Made by a program: the position numbers and the translations under genes
Shown here: piece by piece, positions 53,850 through 62,754 of the stretch
Layout: every line of letters starts with the position of its first letter
Numbering within the stretch: the first letter of the stretch is position 1
Notes under the pieces: model-generated
The model's input: only the letters and a program-made list of their open reading frames with translations
The model's database searches: none
Told to the model about the DNA's origin: nothing
Source of the DNA: Streptomyces abyssalis
Lineage (GTDB): Bacteria; Actinomycetota; Actinomycetes; Streptomycetales; Streptomycetaceae
Assembly (NCBI RefSeq): GCF_001751365.1
Contig: NZ_LJGT01000039.1
Span: 16,144-80,143 of the forward strand
Direction: 5' to 3'
Length of the DNA: 64,000 bases

Positions 53850-55085
53850 ATGATCAGCTTCGAGGCAGTCAGCAAGCACTATCCCAACGGCACCACCGCC
53901 GTCGACGACCTCACACTCGAACTCCCGGAAGGCGGCCTCACCGTCCTGGTCGGGTCGTCCGGCTGTGGCAAGACCACCACCCTGCGCATGATCAACCGGA
54001 TGGTCGATCCGAGCGCCGGCACGGTCAGGGTGGCCGGGCGCGACGTGCGCGATTCGGACGCCGCCGAACTGCGCAGGAGCATCGGCTACGTGATCCAGCA
54101 GTCCGGCCTCTTCCCGCACCGGACCGTCCTCGACAACATCGCCACCGTTCCGCTGCTGCTCGGCTGGGGCCGCCGCAAGGCCCGCAGCCGCGCCGCCGAA
54201 CTGCTGGAACGGGTAGGCCTGGAGGCCGAGTCGGGCGACCGGTACCCGCATCAGCTCTCCGGCGGCCAACAGCAGCGCGTCGGTGTGGCACGGGCGCTCG
54301 CCGCCGACCCGCCGGTGCTGCTGATGGACGAGCCGTTCGGCGCGGTCGACCCGGTCGTACGGACCCAGCTGCAGGACGAACTGCTGCGGCTGCAACGCGA
54401 CTTGCGCAAGACCGTCGTCTTCGTCACCCATGACATCGACGAGGCCGTGCGGCTCGGCGACCGCATAGCCGTCTTCCGTACGGGCGGCAGGCTCGTGCAG
54501 TGCGCACCGCCCGCCCGGCTGCTGACCCGGCCCGCCGACGACTTCGTCGCCGGGTTCCTGGGTGCCGAGCGCGGGCTCAAGCTGCTCTCCCTGACCACCC
54601 TCGGCGAGGCGGAGGTGCCGCACGAGCCCGTCACCCCCGTCCGCACGGACGAACCGGTCGCGGAGATCCGCGTGGGCGGAAACGGCGGGTCGTACGAGGG
54701 CACCCAGGGGAACTGGCGTGTGGCGGTGACCCCTGACGGAGCGCCGGTCGGCTGGCTCGACGCCGGGGCCCTGCCCGCCGGCGGCACCGCCGGTGACGCC
54801 GGGCTGCTGCCCCTGCGGCCACTGCGCGACGAGGACTCACTGCTCGCCGCGCTCGACGAATCCGTCAGCTCCCCCGCGCGGGCGGTCGCCCGTGTGGACG
54901 GCGACGGGGTGCTGTCCGGCGTCACGGGGCAAGCGGCGCTGCACGAGCGCGCGGCCGTGCATCACACGGCGGCGGCGACAGCGGAGCCGGCGGAGCCGGG
55001 CGGCGAACCGGGCGCCGGCGGCGGCAGGTCCGGCCAGGAGGTCACTGGCACCGGCGCCGTCCGTACCGCTGAGGCGACCTCGTGA
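53850..55085 (+). CDS. OpuCA/ProV-type ABC transporter ATPase
   Basis: 411 residues from the ATG at 53850 with AAGGGA 7 nt upstream; an in-frame TTG at 53787 falls in the promoter. Walker A GSSGCGKT is at 35-42, signature LSGGQ at 136-140 and Walker B VLLMDE at 156-161. The C-terminal ~170 residues hold a degenerate CBS-like region ending LSGVTG, as in osmoprotectant importers. The tail is Gly/Ala/Thr-rich. It energises uptake together with the two permeases and the binding lipoprotein encoded downstream. It overlaps the first permease gene by 4 bp (GTGA). Confidence 0.93.
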   Translation: MISFEAVSKHYPNGTTAVDDLTLELPEGGLTVLVGSSGCGKTTTLRMINRMVDPSAGTVRVAGRDVRDSDAAELRRSIGYVIQQSGLFPHRTVLDNIATVPLLLGWGRRKARSRAAELLERVGLEAESGDRYPHQLSGGQQQRVGVARALAADPPVLLMDEPFGAVDPVVRTQLQDELLRLQRDLRKTVVFVTHDIDEAVRLGDRIAVFRTGGRLVQCAPPARLLTRPADDFVAGFLGAERGLKLLSLTTLGEAEVPHEPVTPVRTDEPVAEIRVGGNGGSYEGTQGNWRVAVTPDGAPVGWLDAGALPAGGTAGDAGLLPLRPLRDEDSLLAALDESVSSPARAVARVDGDGVLSGVTGQAALHERAAVHHTAAATAEPAEPGGEPGAGGGRSGQEVTGTGAVRTAEATS

Positions 55086-55831
55086 CGGCCGTCGACTGGG
55101 GCTGGTTCCCCGAACACATCGGCGACATGACGGCACTCACCCTCGACCACCTCTCCATAGCGGTGCCCGCGGTGTTCTTCGGACTGGTGATCGCGCTGCC
55201 CCTGGCGGTCGTCGCCCACCGGGTGCGCAGACTGCGCGGGCTGATCCTCGGCGCGTCCAACGTCCTGTTCACGATCCCCTCCCTGGCCTTCTTCATCCTC
55301 CTGCTCCCCGTCACCGGACTCACCCGCAGCACCGCGGTCACCGGCCTGACCATCTACACCCTGGTCGTCCTGATCCGTAACTCGGTCGAGGGGCTGGACA
55401 GCGTCCCCGCCCACGCCCGCGAGGCGTCCGTCGCGATGGGCTCCCGGCCGCTGCGCACGCTGCTCACCGTGGAACTGCCGCTGGCCCTTCCGGTGATCAT
55501 GGCCGGGGTGCGGGTGGCCACCGTCATGTCCATCTCCCTGGTGAGCGTGGCCAGTTACATCGGCTACGGCGGGCTCGGGCAGCTCTTCACGGACGGCTTC
55601 CAGCGCAGCTACACCACCCCCGTGATCGCCGGCGTGCTGCTGACCCTGCTTCTCGCGCTGCTGGCGGACGGCCTCCTCGTCGGCGTCCAGTACCTGTGCA
55701 CGCCCTGGGCCCGGAGCCGTACGAGGACCGCCCGTACGAAGACCTCCCGTACGAGAAGGACCCGTACGAGTACGGCCGGCGCGACGACCGCGCCTTCGAC
55801 GACCGCCACCACGCAAGGCAAGGGGGTCTGA
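55082..55831 (+). CDS. OpuC-type ABC transporter permease 1
   Basis: 249 residues with about five membrane helices. The ABC coupling (EAA) loop is REASVAMGSRPLRTLLTVELPLALPVIM, near residues 114-141. The core permease ends near residue 205. The last ~43 residues are an Arg/Thr/Ser-rich tail written with unusual codons (AGA, AGT, CGT), while a shifted frame there reads repeated PYED units with near-perfect G/C third positions. The tail may therefore be the result of a frameshift. The stop is 3 bp before the next permease ATG. Confidence 0.9.
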   Translation: MTAVDWGWFPEHIGDMTALTLDHLSIAVPAVFFGLVIALPLAVVAHRVRRLRGLILGASNVLFTIPSLAFFILLLPVTGLTRSTAVTGLTIYTLVVLIRNSVEGLDSVPAHAREASVAMGSRPLRTLLTVELPLALPVIMAGVRVATVMSISLVSVASYIGYGGLGQLFTDGFQRSYTTPVIAGVLLTLLLALLADGLLVGVQYLCTPWARSRTRTARTKTSRTRRTRTSTAGATTAPSTTATTQGKGV

Positions 55832-55834
55832 TCC

Positions 55835-56506
55835 ATGCTCCAGCTCCTCGCCGACCTCGCTCGGTGGCTGACCGGTCCGGCCCAGTGGCAAGGCTCCGGA
55901 GGCATCGCCGTACGGCTTCTCGAACACCTCGAGTACTCGCTTCTGGCCACCCTCGCCGGTGCGGTGCTCGCCCTCCCGCTCGGCCTGTTCATCGGGCACA
56001 CCCGGCGCTTCGCGTTCCTCGCCATCAACCTCGCCGGCTTCGGGCGTGCCCTGCCCACAGTCGGCCTGGTCACCCTGGTCTTCCTGGCGGGCGGGCTGAG
56101 CATGTGGCCCGTCTACGTGGCGCTGATCGCCCTCGCCGTGCCCGTCATCGTCACCAACACCTACGCGGGCATGACGGCCGTCGACCCGGACGTCACCGAC
56201 GCCGCACGGGGTGTGGGCATGACCGGCCCGCAGGTGCTGTTCAAGGTCGAACTCCCCCTCGCGCTGCCGCTGGTGATGACCGGGCTGCGGCTGGCCATGA
56301 TCCAGGTCGTCTCCACGGCGACCATCGCCGCGTACGTCAGCTTCGGCGGCCTCGGCCGTTACATCTTCGACGGGCTCGCCCAGCGTGACCTCGTCCAGGT
56401 GCTCGGCGGGGCGGTCCTCGTCGCCGTCGTCGCCGTGCTGCTCGACCTGGCGATGGCCGGCCTGCAGCGCTCGCTCTTCCGCAACCGGCCCGCCGACGCA
56501 CGCTGA
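55835..56506 (+). CDS. OpuC-type ABC transporter permease 2
   Basis: 223 residues with about five to six membrane helices. The coupling loop is DAARGVGMTGPQVLFKVELPLALPLVM, near residues 121-147, parallel to that of permease 1. The two permeases are paralogs and should form the heterodimeric membrane channel, as OpuCB/OpuCD do. AAGGGGG lies 10 nt upstream of the ATG. In the ergothioneine importer EgtUV, as I recall, the permease and binding domain are fused; here they are separate. Confidence 0.93.
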   Translation: MLQLLADLARWLTGPAQWQGSGGIAVRLLEHLEYSLLATLAGAVLALPLGLFIGHTRRFAFLAINLAGFGRALPTVGLVTLVFLAGGLSMWPVYVALIALAVPVIVTNTYAGMTAVDPDVTDAARGVGMTGPQVLFKVELPLALPLVMTGLRLAMIQVVSTATIAAYVSFGGLGRYIFDGLAQRDLVQVLGGAVLVAVVAVLLDLAMAGLQRSLFRNRPADAR

Positions 56507-56535
56507 CTCCCCTCGCCCGACCTTACGGAGAAGCC

Positions 56536-57489
56536 ATGTCCAGCATTCCCGCCCCGCGCCGCCGGACCGTCCTGTCCGGACTGCTCGCCGCGGCCGCAGT
56601 CCCCGCCGTCACGGCCTGTTCCGGCGGCATCACCTCGCTGAAGGGCGGCGGCTCGGGCGGCTCGGGCGCCGCGGACAGCGGTGCCGGGCTCGTCATCGGC
56701 ACCGCCAACTTCACGGAGAACCAGATACTCGGCCACCTCTATGCCGAAGCCCTGCGCGGCTCCGGCGTGAAGGCCACCGTCAAACCCAGCCTCGGCTCCC
56801 GCGAGGTCGTCGTTCCCGCCCTGGAGGGCGGAGACATCGACCTGCTCCCCGAGTACCAGGGCAATCTGCTGCTGCACTTCGACAAGAAGGCGAAGGAGAC
56901 CGAGGCCGGCGAGCTGCAGAACGCTCTCGCGGCCGAGCTCCCCGCGTCCCTGGAGGCGCTGCCGTACGCGGCGGCCGAGGACAAGGACGTCTTCGCCGTC
57001 ACACGGGAGACCGCCGAGAAGCACGGCCTCAAGAGCTACGCCGACCTGCGGAAGACCGACGGCGAGCTGGTCTTCGGCGGTCCGGCCGAGGACAAGACCA
57101 GGGTGGTGGGTCTCGTCGGCTTCCGTGAGCGGTACGACGTGACCTTCAAGGAGTTCAAGGCGCTCGACGCCTCGGGACCCCTGGTCAAGGGAGCCCTCAA
57201 GAAGGGCGACGTCGACATCGCCAACCTCTTCAGCACCGACGCCGACATCCGCGAGAACGACTGGGTCGTGCTGAGCGACCCGCTGCACATGGTGCCCGCC
57301 CAGCACGTCGTGCCGGTCGTGCGCAGCGCTGTCGCCGACGCCCCAGTGCGCAAGGCCCTGGCACGGCTCGGCACCGCGCTGACGACCAGTGAGCTGAGCA
57401 AGCTCAACAGGATGGTCGACGTGGACCGCGAGGACCCCGACGACGTGGCCGCGGAATGGGCCGCCGAGCACGGCCTCACCGAGAACTGA
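56536..57489 (+). CDS. OpuC-type substrate-binding lipoprotein
   Basis: 317 residues. The N-terminus has a twin-arginine-like RRRTVLSGLL followed by a hydrophobic stretch and a lipobox (VTAC) with C28 as the lipidated cysteine. A Gly/Ser-rich linker precedes a type II periplasmic-binding fold starting GLVIGTANFTENQILGHLY, the opening typical of glycine betaine/choline/carnitine binding proteins of the OpuAC/OpuC group. PEYQGNLLLHF near residue 111 replaces the usual PEYTGT. It should capture a quaternary amine outside the membrane. The ligand is not determined. Confidence 0.92.
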   Translation: MSSIPAPRRRTVLSGLLAAAAVPAVTACSGGITSLKGGGSGGSGAADSGAGLVIGTANFTENQILGHLYAEALRGSGVKATVKPSLGSREVVVPALEGGDIDLLPEYQGNLLLHFDKKAKETEAGELQNALAAELPASLEALPYAAAEDKDVFAVTRETAEKHGLKSYADLRKTDGELVFGGPAEDKTRVVGLVGFRERYDVTFKEFKALDASGPLVKGALKKGDVDIANLFSTDADIRENDWVVLSDPLHMVPAQHVVPVVRSAVADAPVRKALARLGTALTTSELSKLNRMVDVDREDPDDVAAEWAAEHGLTEN

Positions 57490-57522
57490 CGCAGTACGCA
57501 AGAGACCGGAAGGACGAGCACG

Positions 57523-59031
57523 ATGACCGCAGCCCGCGCAGAATCCCTCGTGGAGCGCCGCTCCATCGACGTCGTACCGGACGGCGAGCGGCACGGCAGC
57601 GCCTTCAGCCAGTTCACGCTGTGGCTGGGCGCCAACCTCCAGATCACCGCCGTCATCACCGGCGCGCTGGCCGTCGTCTTCGGCGCCAACGCCTTCTGGG
57701 CCGTGACCGGGCTGGCGATCGGCAACGTGCTGGGCGGAGCCGTGATGGCGCTCCACTCCGCGCAGGGGCCGCGGCTCGGCCTGCCCCAAATGATCTCTTC
57801 CCGGGCGCAGTTCGGCGTACGGGGCGCGATCGTGCCGCTGGCGCTGGTCATCGTGATGTACATCGGATTCTTCGCGAGCGGCAGCGTGCTCGCCGGGCAG
57901 GCGGTGGGCGAGCTCGCCGGGTTCGGCGAGACCCCCGGCATCGTCGTCTTCGCCGTCGTCACCGGCATCGGGGCCGCCGTCGGCTACCGGCTCATCCACG
58001 TCCTGGGGCGTTTCGCCTCGGTGATCTGCGCCCTCGCCTTCGTCTACCTCGGCTTCCGCCTCCTGCAACGCGCCGACCTGGGCACGCTGCTGGCCGACCG
58101 TGCCTTCGAACTGCCGGTCTTCCTCCTCGCCGTCGCGCTCGCCGCGTCCTGGCAGCTGGCCTACGGCCCGTACGTCGCCGACTACTCGCGCTATCTGCCC
58201 CGTTCGACTTCCGCCCGTGCGACGTTCTGGTGGACTCTCGCCGGCACGGGGCTCGGCTCGCAGTGGTCGATGACGTTCGGCGCGCTCGCCGCGGCGGCCG
58301 CGGGCGGAAGCTTCACCGGTCACGAGGTCGAGTACATAGTCGGGCTGGGCGGCGCCGGAATCATCGCCTCCGCGCTCTACTTCGTCATCGCGCTCGGCAA
58401 GCTGACGATCAACGTGCTGAACACCTACGGCGGTTTCATGTCGATGGTCACCAGCGTCAGCGGCTTCCGCGGACAGGCCGTGCTCTCGCAGCGCGCCCGT
58501 GCCGCCTACATCGGCGCGATCATGGTGGCCGGCACGGCGCTCGCGCTGCTCGGCAAGGACAGCTTCCTCACCTCGTTCAAGGACTTCCTGCTCTTCCTGC
58601 TGGCCGCCTTCACGCCCTGGTCCGCGATCAACCTCGTCGACTACTACCTGATCGCGAAGGAGCGTTACGACCTGCCCGCGTTCAGCGACCCGGCGGGCCG
58701 CTACGGCTCCTGGCGGTGGCGGGCCCTGACGGTGTACGTGGCGGGGCTGCTGGTCCAATTCCCCTTCCTGGCGACGCACTTCTACACCGGCCCGCTCGTG
58801 GCACCGCTGGGCGGAGCCGACATCTCCTGGATCGTCGGGCTGGCCGTTCCAGCGGTGGCGTACTGGCTGCTCGCACGGCACGACACCGCTCACATCCCGG
58901 ACCGTACGATCCTCGGCGACGGGACCCCCGACGGGGACGCCGGCGCCTCGGGCGGCACGGGTGGCGGTGGGGCCCGGCCACCGGCGGATACGGGGGCTAG
59001 CACCACTGCCGGGAGCGGCCCCCGCGCGTAG
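57523..59031 (+). CDS. NCS1 family permease (purine/cytosine/hydantoin type)
   Basis: 502 residues with about 12 membrane helices, preceded by GGAAGGA at a proper distance. Family marks include FTLWLGANLQITAV (near residue 30), the GLPQMISSRAQFGVRG segment (near 87-102) and FTPWSAINLVDYYLI (near 365). NCS1 proteins carry nucleobases, hydantoins, allantoin and related rings with sodium or protons. It follows the binding-protein gene by 33 bp on the same strand, so it is probably part of the same operon. A ring-containing substrate would fit an imidazole or thioimidazole pathway (inference). Confidence 0.9.
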   Translation: MTAARAESLVERRSIDVVPDGERHGSAFSQFTLWLGANLQITAVITGALAVVFGANAFWAVTGLAIGNVLGGAVMALHSAQGPRLGLPQMISSRAQFGVRGAIVPLALVIVMYIGFFASGSVLAGQAVGELAGFGETPGIVVFAVVTGIGAAVGYRLIHVLGRFASVICALAFVYLGFRLLQRADLGTLLADRAFELPVFLLAVALAASWQLAYGPYVADYSRYLPRSTSARATFWWTLAGTGLGSQWSMTFGALAAAAAGGSFTGHEVEYIVGLGGAGIIASALYFVIALGKLTINVLNTYGGFMSMVTSVSGFRGQAVLSQRARAAYIGAIMVAGTALALLGKDSFLTSFKDFLLFLLAAFTPWSAINLVDYYLIAKERYDLPAFSDPAGRYGSWRWRALTVYVAGLLVQFPFLATHFYTGPLVAPLGGADISWIVGLAVPAVAYWLLARHDTAHIPDRTILGDGTPDGDAGASGGTGGGGARPPADTGASTTAGSGPRA

Positions 59032-59041
59032 CGTTCCGCAC

Positions 59042-59482
59042 ATGGACGCCCGCGACCCCGAGCTGACGCGAGAACTCAACGCGACGCTGCAGACCCGCAG
59101 GGAACTCGGCCAGGAGTACGAGGAGGAGCTCATCGCCTCCTTCCTGGAGAAGTTCGACAAGCGGCTGGAGACCGTCGTGGACAAGCAGATGCGCCGCCAG
59201 ATGGCGGAGCAGCAGATGGTCGTGGCCCGCGGCAGCGCCCGGCCGCAGGCCGGTGGCGCCTCGCCGTCGTATCCGGAGGGCATGGGGGCCCGGCTCCTGG
59301 CGCTCGCCTCGCTGGTGCTCGCCGTGCCGCTGTCGGCGATCGCCGCCGTGAACACGGGGCTGGCCGGGCTACTGGTGTGCTGGGGCGGGATCGTGGCGGT
59401 CAACGCCGTACATGCGAAGCGGAATCTGTTCCAGTTCGGGCGGGAGCGGGAAGCGCGCCAGAAGGACGGCGACTGGGACTAG
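59042..59482 (+). CDS. Conserved membrane protein of unknown function
   Basis: 146 residues from the ATG at 59042. The N-terminal half is charged and helical (ELTRELNATLQTRRELGQEY, then SFLEKFDKRLETVVDKQM), probably a coiled coil. Two hydrophobic segments follow near residues 82-100 and 103-120, and a basic tail ends the protein. The layout resembles small conserved Streptomyces membrane proteins. No function can be assigned. It begins 10 bp after the permease stop and may be cotranscribed. Confidence 0.75.
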   Translation: MDARDPELTRELNATLQTRRELGQEYEEELIASFLEKFDKRLETVVDKQMRRQMAEQQMVVARGSARPQAGGASPSYPEGMGARLLALASLVLAVPLSAIAAVNTGLAGLLVCWGGIVAVNAVHAKRNLFQFGREREARQKDGDWD

Positions 59483-59933
59483 GGCGCCGGGGCGGGGCCG
59501 GGGCTCCGGCGGGGGGTGCCCCGGCGGGGTGCCGTTGCGAGGCCGCGCCGGACCGGTGACCCGGGCCCGGCCCGGGCCAGGAAGCCGTGCACACGGTAAG
59601 GGGGGTGCGCGGCACGAGCCGGGGCCCGGGACCGGGCCCGGCGACCACGGGGTGACGGGACGACGGGGACGAACCCCGGGCCCCGGCGGCGGGGAGCCGC
59701 CGCACCCCGGTGCGTACACCGGGGCGGGACGAACGGCGACCCCCCGCGGGGGCACACGCCGGTCAGGACCGGTCGCGTCCCGGCGTCCACGGATCCGGGA
59801 GCCGCTCCGGAGTTCCTCGACGCCGACACACACCACTGTGCGGTACGTCTGTCAACCACACGTTTCGGCGCGGTGACACTCTCCCGCCGCTTCACGGCCG
59901 GCCGGCCGCCCCCGCGTCACGCGGCCGCAAACA
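59483..59933. other. GC-rich intergenic region between convergent genes
   Basis: 451 bp. It is extremely GC-rich with repeated CCGGGCCCGG-like and GGGGTGCC-like short motifs but no extended repeat, and no frame with credible protein sequence. It separates convergent genes, so the many near-palindromes may act as terminators, but none stands out. Confidence 0.4.
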
Positions 59934-61325
59934 TCACTTCCTGATGCCGCTCGCCAGGTACGCCAGCAGGTCCTGCCTGCTGAGCACCCCGACGGGCTTG
60001 CCCTCCGCCAACACCACCGCGGCGTCGGCGCGTTCGAGCACCGGCATCAGGTCGGCGACCGACTCGCCCGAGCCCACGTGCGGCAGCGGGTCGCTCATGT
60101 GCTTCTCCAGGAGGTCACCCAGCGACGCGCGCTGCGTGAACAGCGCGTCCAGCAGCTCCCGTTCGACGACGGAACCGACGACCTCCGCGGCCATCACATC
60201 CGGATGCCCCGCGCCCGGCTTGACCACCGGCATCTGCGAGACGCCGTACTCGCGCAGCACCTCGATCGCCTCCCCGACCGTCTCCTCGGGGTGCATGTGC
60301 ACGAGCGAGGGGATCGGGCCCTCCTTGTGGCGCAGCACGTCCCCGACGCGTACGTCGGTGGCTTCGCCCTCCTCCAGGAAGCCGTAGTCGTTCATCCACT
60401 CGTCGTTGAAGATCTTGCTGAGGTAGCCCCGGCCGCCGTCCGGCAGCAGCACGACCACCACGTCCTCCGGCCCGAGCTTCCGCGCGACCTCCAGGGCGCC
60501 CACCACGGCCATGCCGCACGAACCGCCCACCAGCAGGCCCTCCTCCTTGGCCAGACGGCGCGTCATCTGGAAGGAGTCCTTGTCGGAGACGGGAACGATC
60601 TCGTCCGCCACATTCCGGTCGTAGGCGTCGGGCCAGAAGTCCTCGCCCACGCCCTCCACGAGGTAGGGGCGCCCGGAGCCGCCGCTGTAGACCGAACCCT
60701 CGGGGTCGGCGCCGACGATCCGTACCGCTCCCCCGCTGATCTCCTTGAGATAGCGGCCCGTTCCGGAAATGGTGCCGCCGGTGCCGATGCCCGCCACGAA
60801 GTGGGTGATCCGGCCTTCCGTCTGCTCCCAGAGCTCGGGGCCGGTGGTCTCGTAGTGCGAGCGCGGGTTGTTGGGATTGCTGTACTGGTCGGGCTTCCAC
60901 GCGTCCGGGGTCTCCCGCACGAGCCGGTCCGAGACGTTGTAGTACGAGTCGGGGTGCTCCGGGTCGACGGCCGTCGGGCAGACGACGACCTCGGCGCCGT
61001 ATGCCCGCAGCACATTGATCTTGTCCGTGGACACCTTGTCAGGGCAGACGAACAGGCAGCGGTAACCCTTCTGCTGGGCGACGATGGCAAGCCCGACACC
61101 GGTGTTTCCGGAGGTGGGCTCGACGATGGTGCCGCCCGGGCGGAGTTCGCCTGACGCCTCCGCCGCCTCGATCATCCGCAGCGCGATCCTGTCCTTGACC
61201 GAACCGCCGGGATTGAAGTATTCGACCTTTGCCAGAACCGTGGCACGGATACCCTCCGTGACACTGTTCAGCTTGATCAGCGGGGTGTTGCCGACAAGGT
61301 CGATCATGGACTCGTGATACTGCAA
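59934..61325 (-). CDS. Cystathionine beta-synthase
   Basis: 463 residues from a TTG at 61325 with GGAG 7 nt upstream, giving M-QYHESMIDLVGNTPL; an ATG six codons later is the alternative. It is a PLP enzyme of fold type II with the cofactor lysine K44 in NPGGSVKDR, the PTSGNTG loop near 72-78 and the GIGTGGTISGTGR phosphate loop. Two CBS domains fill the C-terminal ~115 residues and probably bind S-adenosylmethionine or adenine nucleotides. It condenses serine (or O-acetylserine) and homocysteine to cystathionine. The heme-binding N-terminal domain of vertebrate CBS is absent. Confidence 0.93.
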   Translation of the reverse strand: MQYHESMIDLVGNTPLIKLNSVTEGIRATVLAKVEYFNPGGSVKDRIALRMIEAAEASGELRPGGTIVEPTSGNTGVGLAIVAQQKGYRCLFVCPDKVSTDKINVLRAYGAEVVVCPTAVDPEHPDSYYNVSDRLVRETPDAWKPDQYSNPNNPRSHYETTGPELWEQTEGRITHFVAGIGTGGTISGTGRYLKEISGGAVRIVGADPEGSVYSGGSGRPYLVEGVGEDFWPDAYDRNVADEIVPVSDKDSFQMTRRLAKEEGLLVGGSCGMAVVGALEVARKLGPEDVVVVLLPDGGRGYLSKIFNDEWMNDYGFLEEGEATDVRVGDVLRHKEGPIPSLVHMHPEETVGEAIEVLREYGVSQMPVVKPGAGHPDVMAAEVVGSVVERELLDALFTQRASLGDLLEKHMSDPLPHVGSGESVADLMPVLERADAAVVLAEGKPVGVLSRQDLLAYLASGIRK

Positions 61326-61680
61326 CGTGGTCTCCGCGCGTCCGTGGGCAGCGTCGTTGCGTGCCCTTACCGTCACGATATTGCGCAACACGCGCACACC
61401 GGAGGGCCGTTGCGAAGGTTGCAGAGCGGTCCCCACGGGGCAACACAGTGTTAAGGGCGCTCAGCCCGCACGTCACACGACGCGCACCGAGCGCTCACAC
61501 CGACTACCCAACCACGATGCCTCTTCATGCACTCAGGCACCATCCACCGGGGCGACACCCGGCGGTGACCGAGGGAGGATCCGCGCCACGGCCACGGTGA
61601 CACACGTCCCGGGCCACGCACACCGGAAGACCCAGCACAGCCAGCACTCACGAACCATCTGCGGGAGGCGGACCAGAAAC
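61326..61680. other. Divergent regulatory region, CBS / SGNH hydrolase
   Basis: 355 bp with both promoters. An 11-bp palindrome AACAC-A-GTGTT lies at 61442-61452. Lower GC around 61300-61400 marks the probable CBS promoter. No gene is supported. Confidence 0.4.
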
Positions 61681-62709
61681 ATGCCGATGTCGAAGGCTGC
61701 TAGCGCAAGAGTGGCACGGCGGATCGCGACCGCGGCCGCGTACGGCGGCGGTGGCCTCAGCCTGCTCGGCGGCGCCGCGGTCGGACTGCTCTTCACCGAA
61801 GCCCAGCTCGCCAAGCGCAGGATCGGCGGCTCGGACGACGAACCTCCCAAGGCCGACGGGGTCTACGGCGCCGACTTCGCCGGACAGCACCCGGGGCGTC
61901 CCGTCCGGCTCGGCTTCCTGGGCGACTCCACCGCCGCAGGCCAGGGCGTGCACCTTCCCCGCCAGACCCCTGGTGCGCTGCTCGCCTGCGCGCTGGCGGC
62001 CGTGGCCGAACGCCCGGTGGAACTGCGCAACGTGGCTCTGCCCGGCGCCCAGTCCGATGACCTGGAGCGCCAGGTCACGCTGCTGCTGAGCGAGCGGGAC
62101 CTCGACCTCGCTCCGGACGTCTGCGTCATCATGATCGGCGCCAACGACGTCACCCACCGCATGCCGCCCTCCCGTGCCGTCCGGCTCCTCTCGGACGCGG
62201 TGGCACGGCTGCGCACCGCGGGATGCGAAGTGGTCGTCGGCACCTGCCCCGACCTGGGTTCCATCGAGCCCGTCGGGCAGCCGCTGCGGTGGGTCGCCCG
62301 GCGCCTGAGCCGCCAGCTCGCCGCGGCGCAGACCATCGCCGTCGTCGAGGAGGGCGCACGTACGGTCTCGCTCGGCGACCTGCTCGGCCCGGAGTTCGCG
62401 GCACACCCCCGCGAACTGTTCGGGCCGGACAACTACCACCCCTCGGCGGAGGGTTACGCGACGGCCGCGATGGCGATCCTGCCGACGCTGTGCGCGTCGC
62501 TGGGGATGTGGCCGACGGAGGACGAGCGGCCCGACGCGGCACGGCGCGAGAGCATCCTGCCGGTGGCGCGGGCGGCGGCGGAGGCGGTCGCCGAGGGCGG
62601 CACGGAGGTCGCGGGCGTCCGCGGGCCGTGGGCCCTCCTCAAGCACCGCCGGCGGCGCCGGCTGCCCCCCGCGGAGGAGATCGAGGCAGCGCGCTCCGAG
62701 GCGCGCTAG
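61681..62709 (+). CDS. SGNH/GDSL hydrolase (lipase/esterase)
   Basis: 342 residues. A short basic N-terminus and a hydrophobic helix (residues ~17-38) anchor or export it. The SGNH blocks are complete: the GDST nucleophile S83 in LGFLGDSTAAGQG, the glycine in the LPGAQSDD block, GANDVTH with the asparagine, and the Asp-His pair in GPDNYHPSAEG. It should hydrolyse esters at the envelope. The C-terminal ~70 residues are basic and outside the fold. GGGAGG lies 12 nt upstream; an ATG two codons later is equally possible. Confidence 0.9.
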   Translation: MPMSKAASARVARRIATAAAYGGGGLSLLGGAAVGLLFTEAQLAKRRIGGSDDEPPKADGVYGADFAGQHPGRPVRLGFLGDSTAAGQGVHLPRQTPGALLACALAAVAERPVELRNVALPGAQSDDLERQVTLLLSERDLDLAPDVCVIMIGANDVTHRMPPSRAVRLLSDAVARLRTAGCEVVVGTCPDLGSIEPVGQPLRWVARRLSRQLAAAQTIAVVEEGARTVSLGDLLGPEFAAHPRELFGPDNYHPSAEGYATAAMAILPTLCASLGMWPTEDERPDAARRESILPVARAAAEAVAEGGTEVAGVRGPWALLKHRRRRRLPPAEEIEAARSEAR

Positions 62710-62754
62710 CCCTCCCGGGCAGGGTCCGCCGCTTGTCCCGGTTCGCCCGGCATG

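Noticed and set aside
56359..59403. 1014-residue minus-strand reading frame
   Set aside because: It covers the binding-protein and NCS1 permease genes in antisense and has no recognisable domain.
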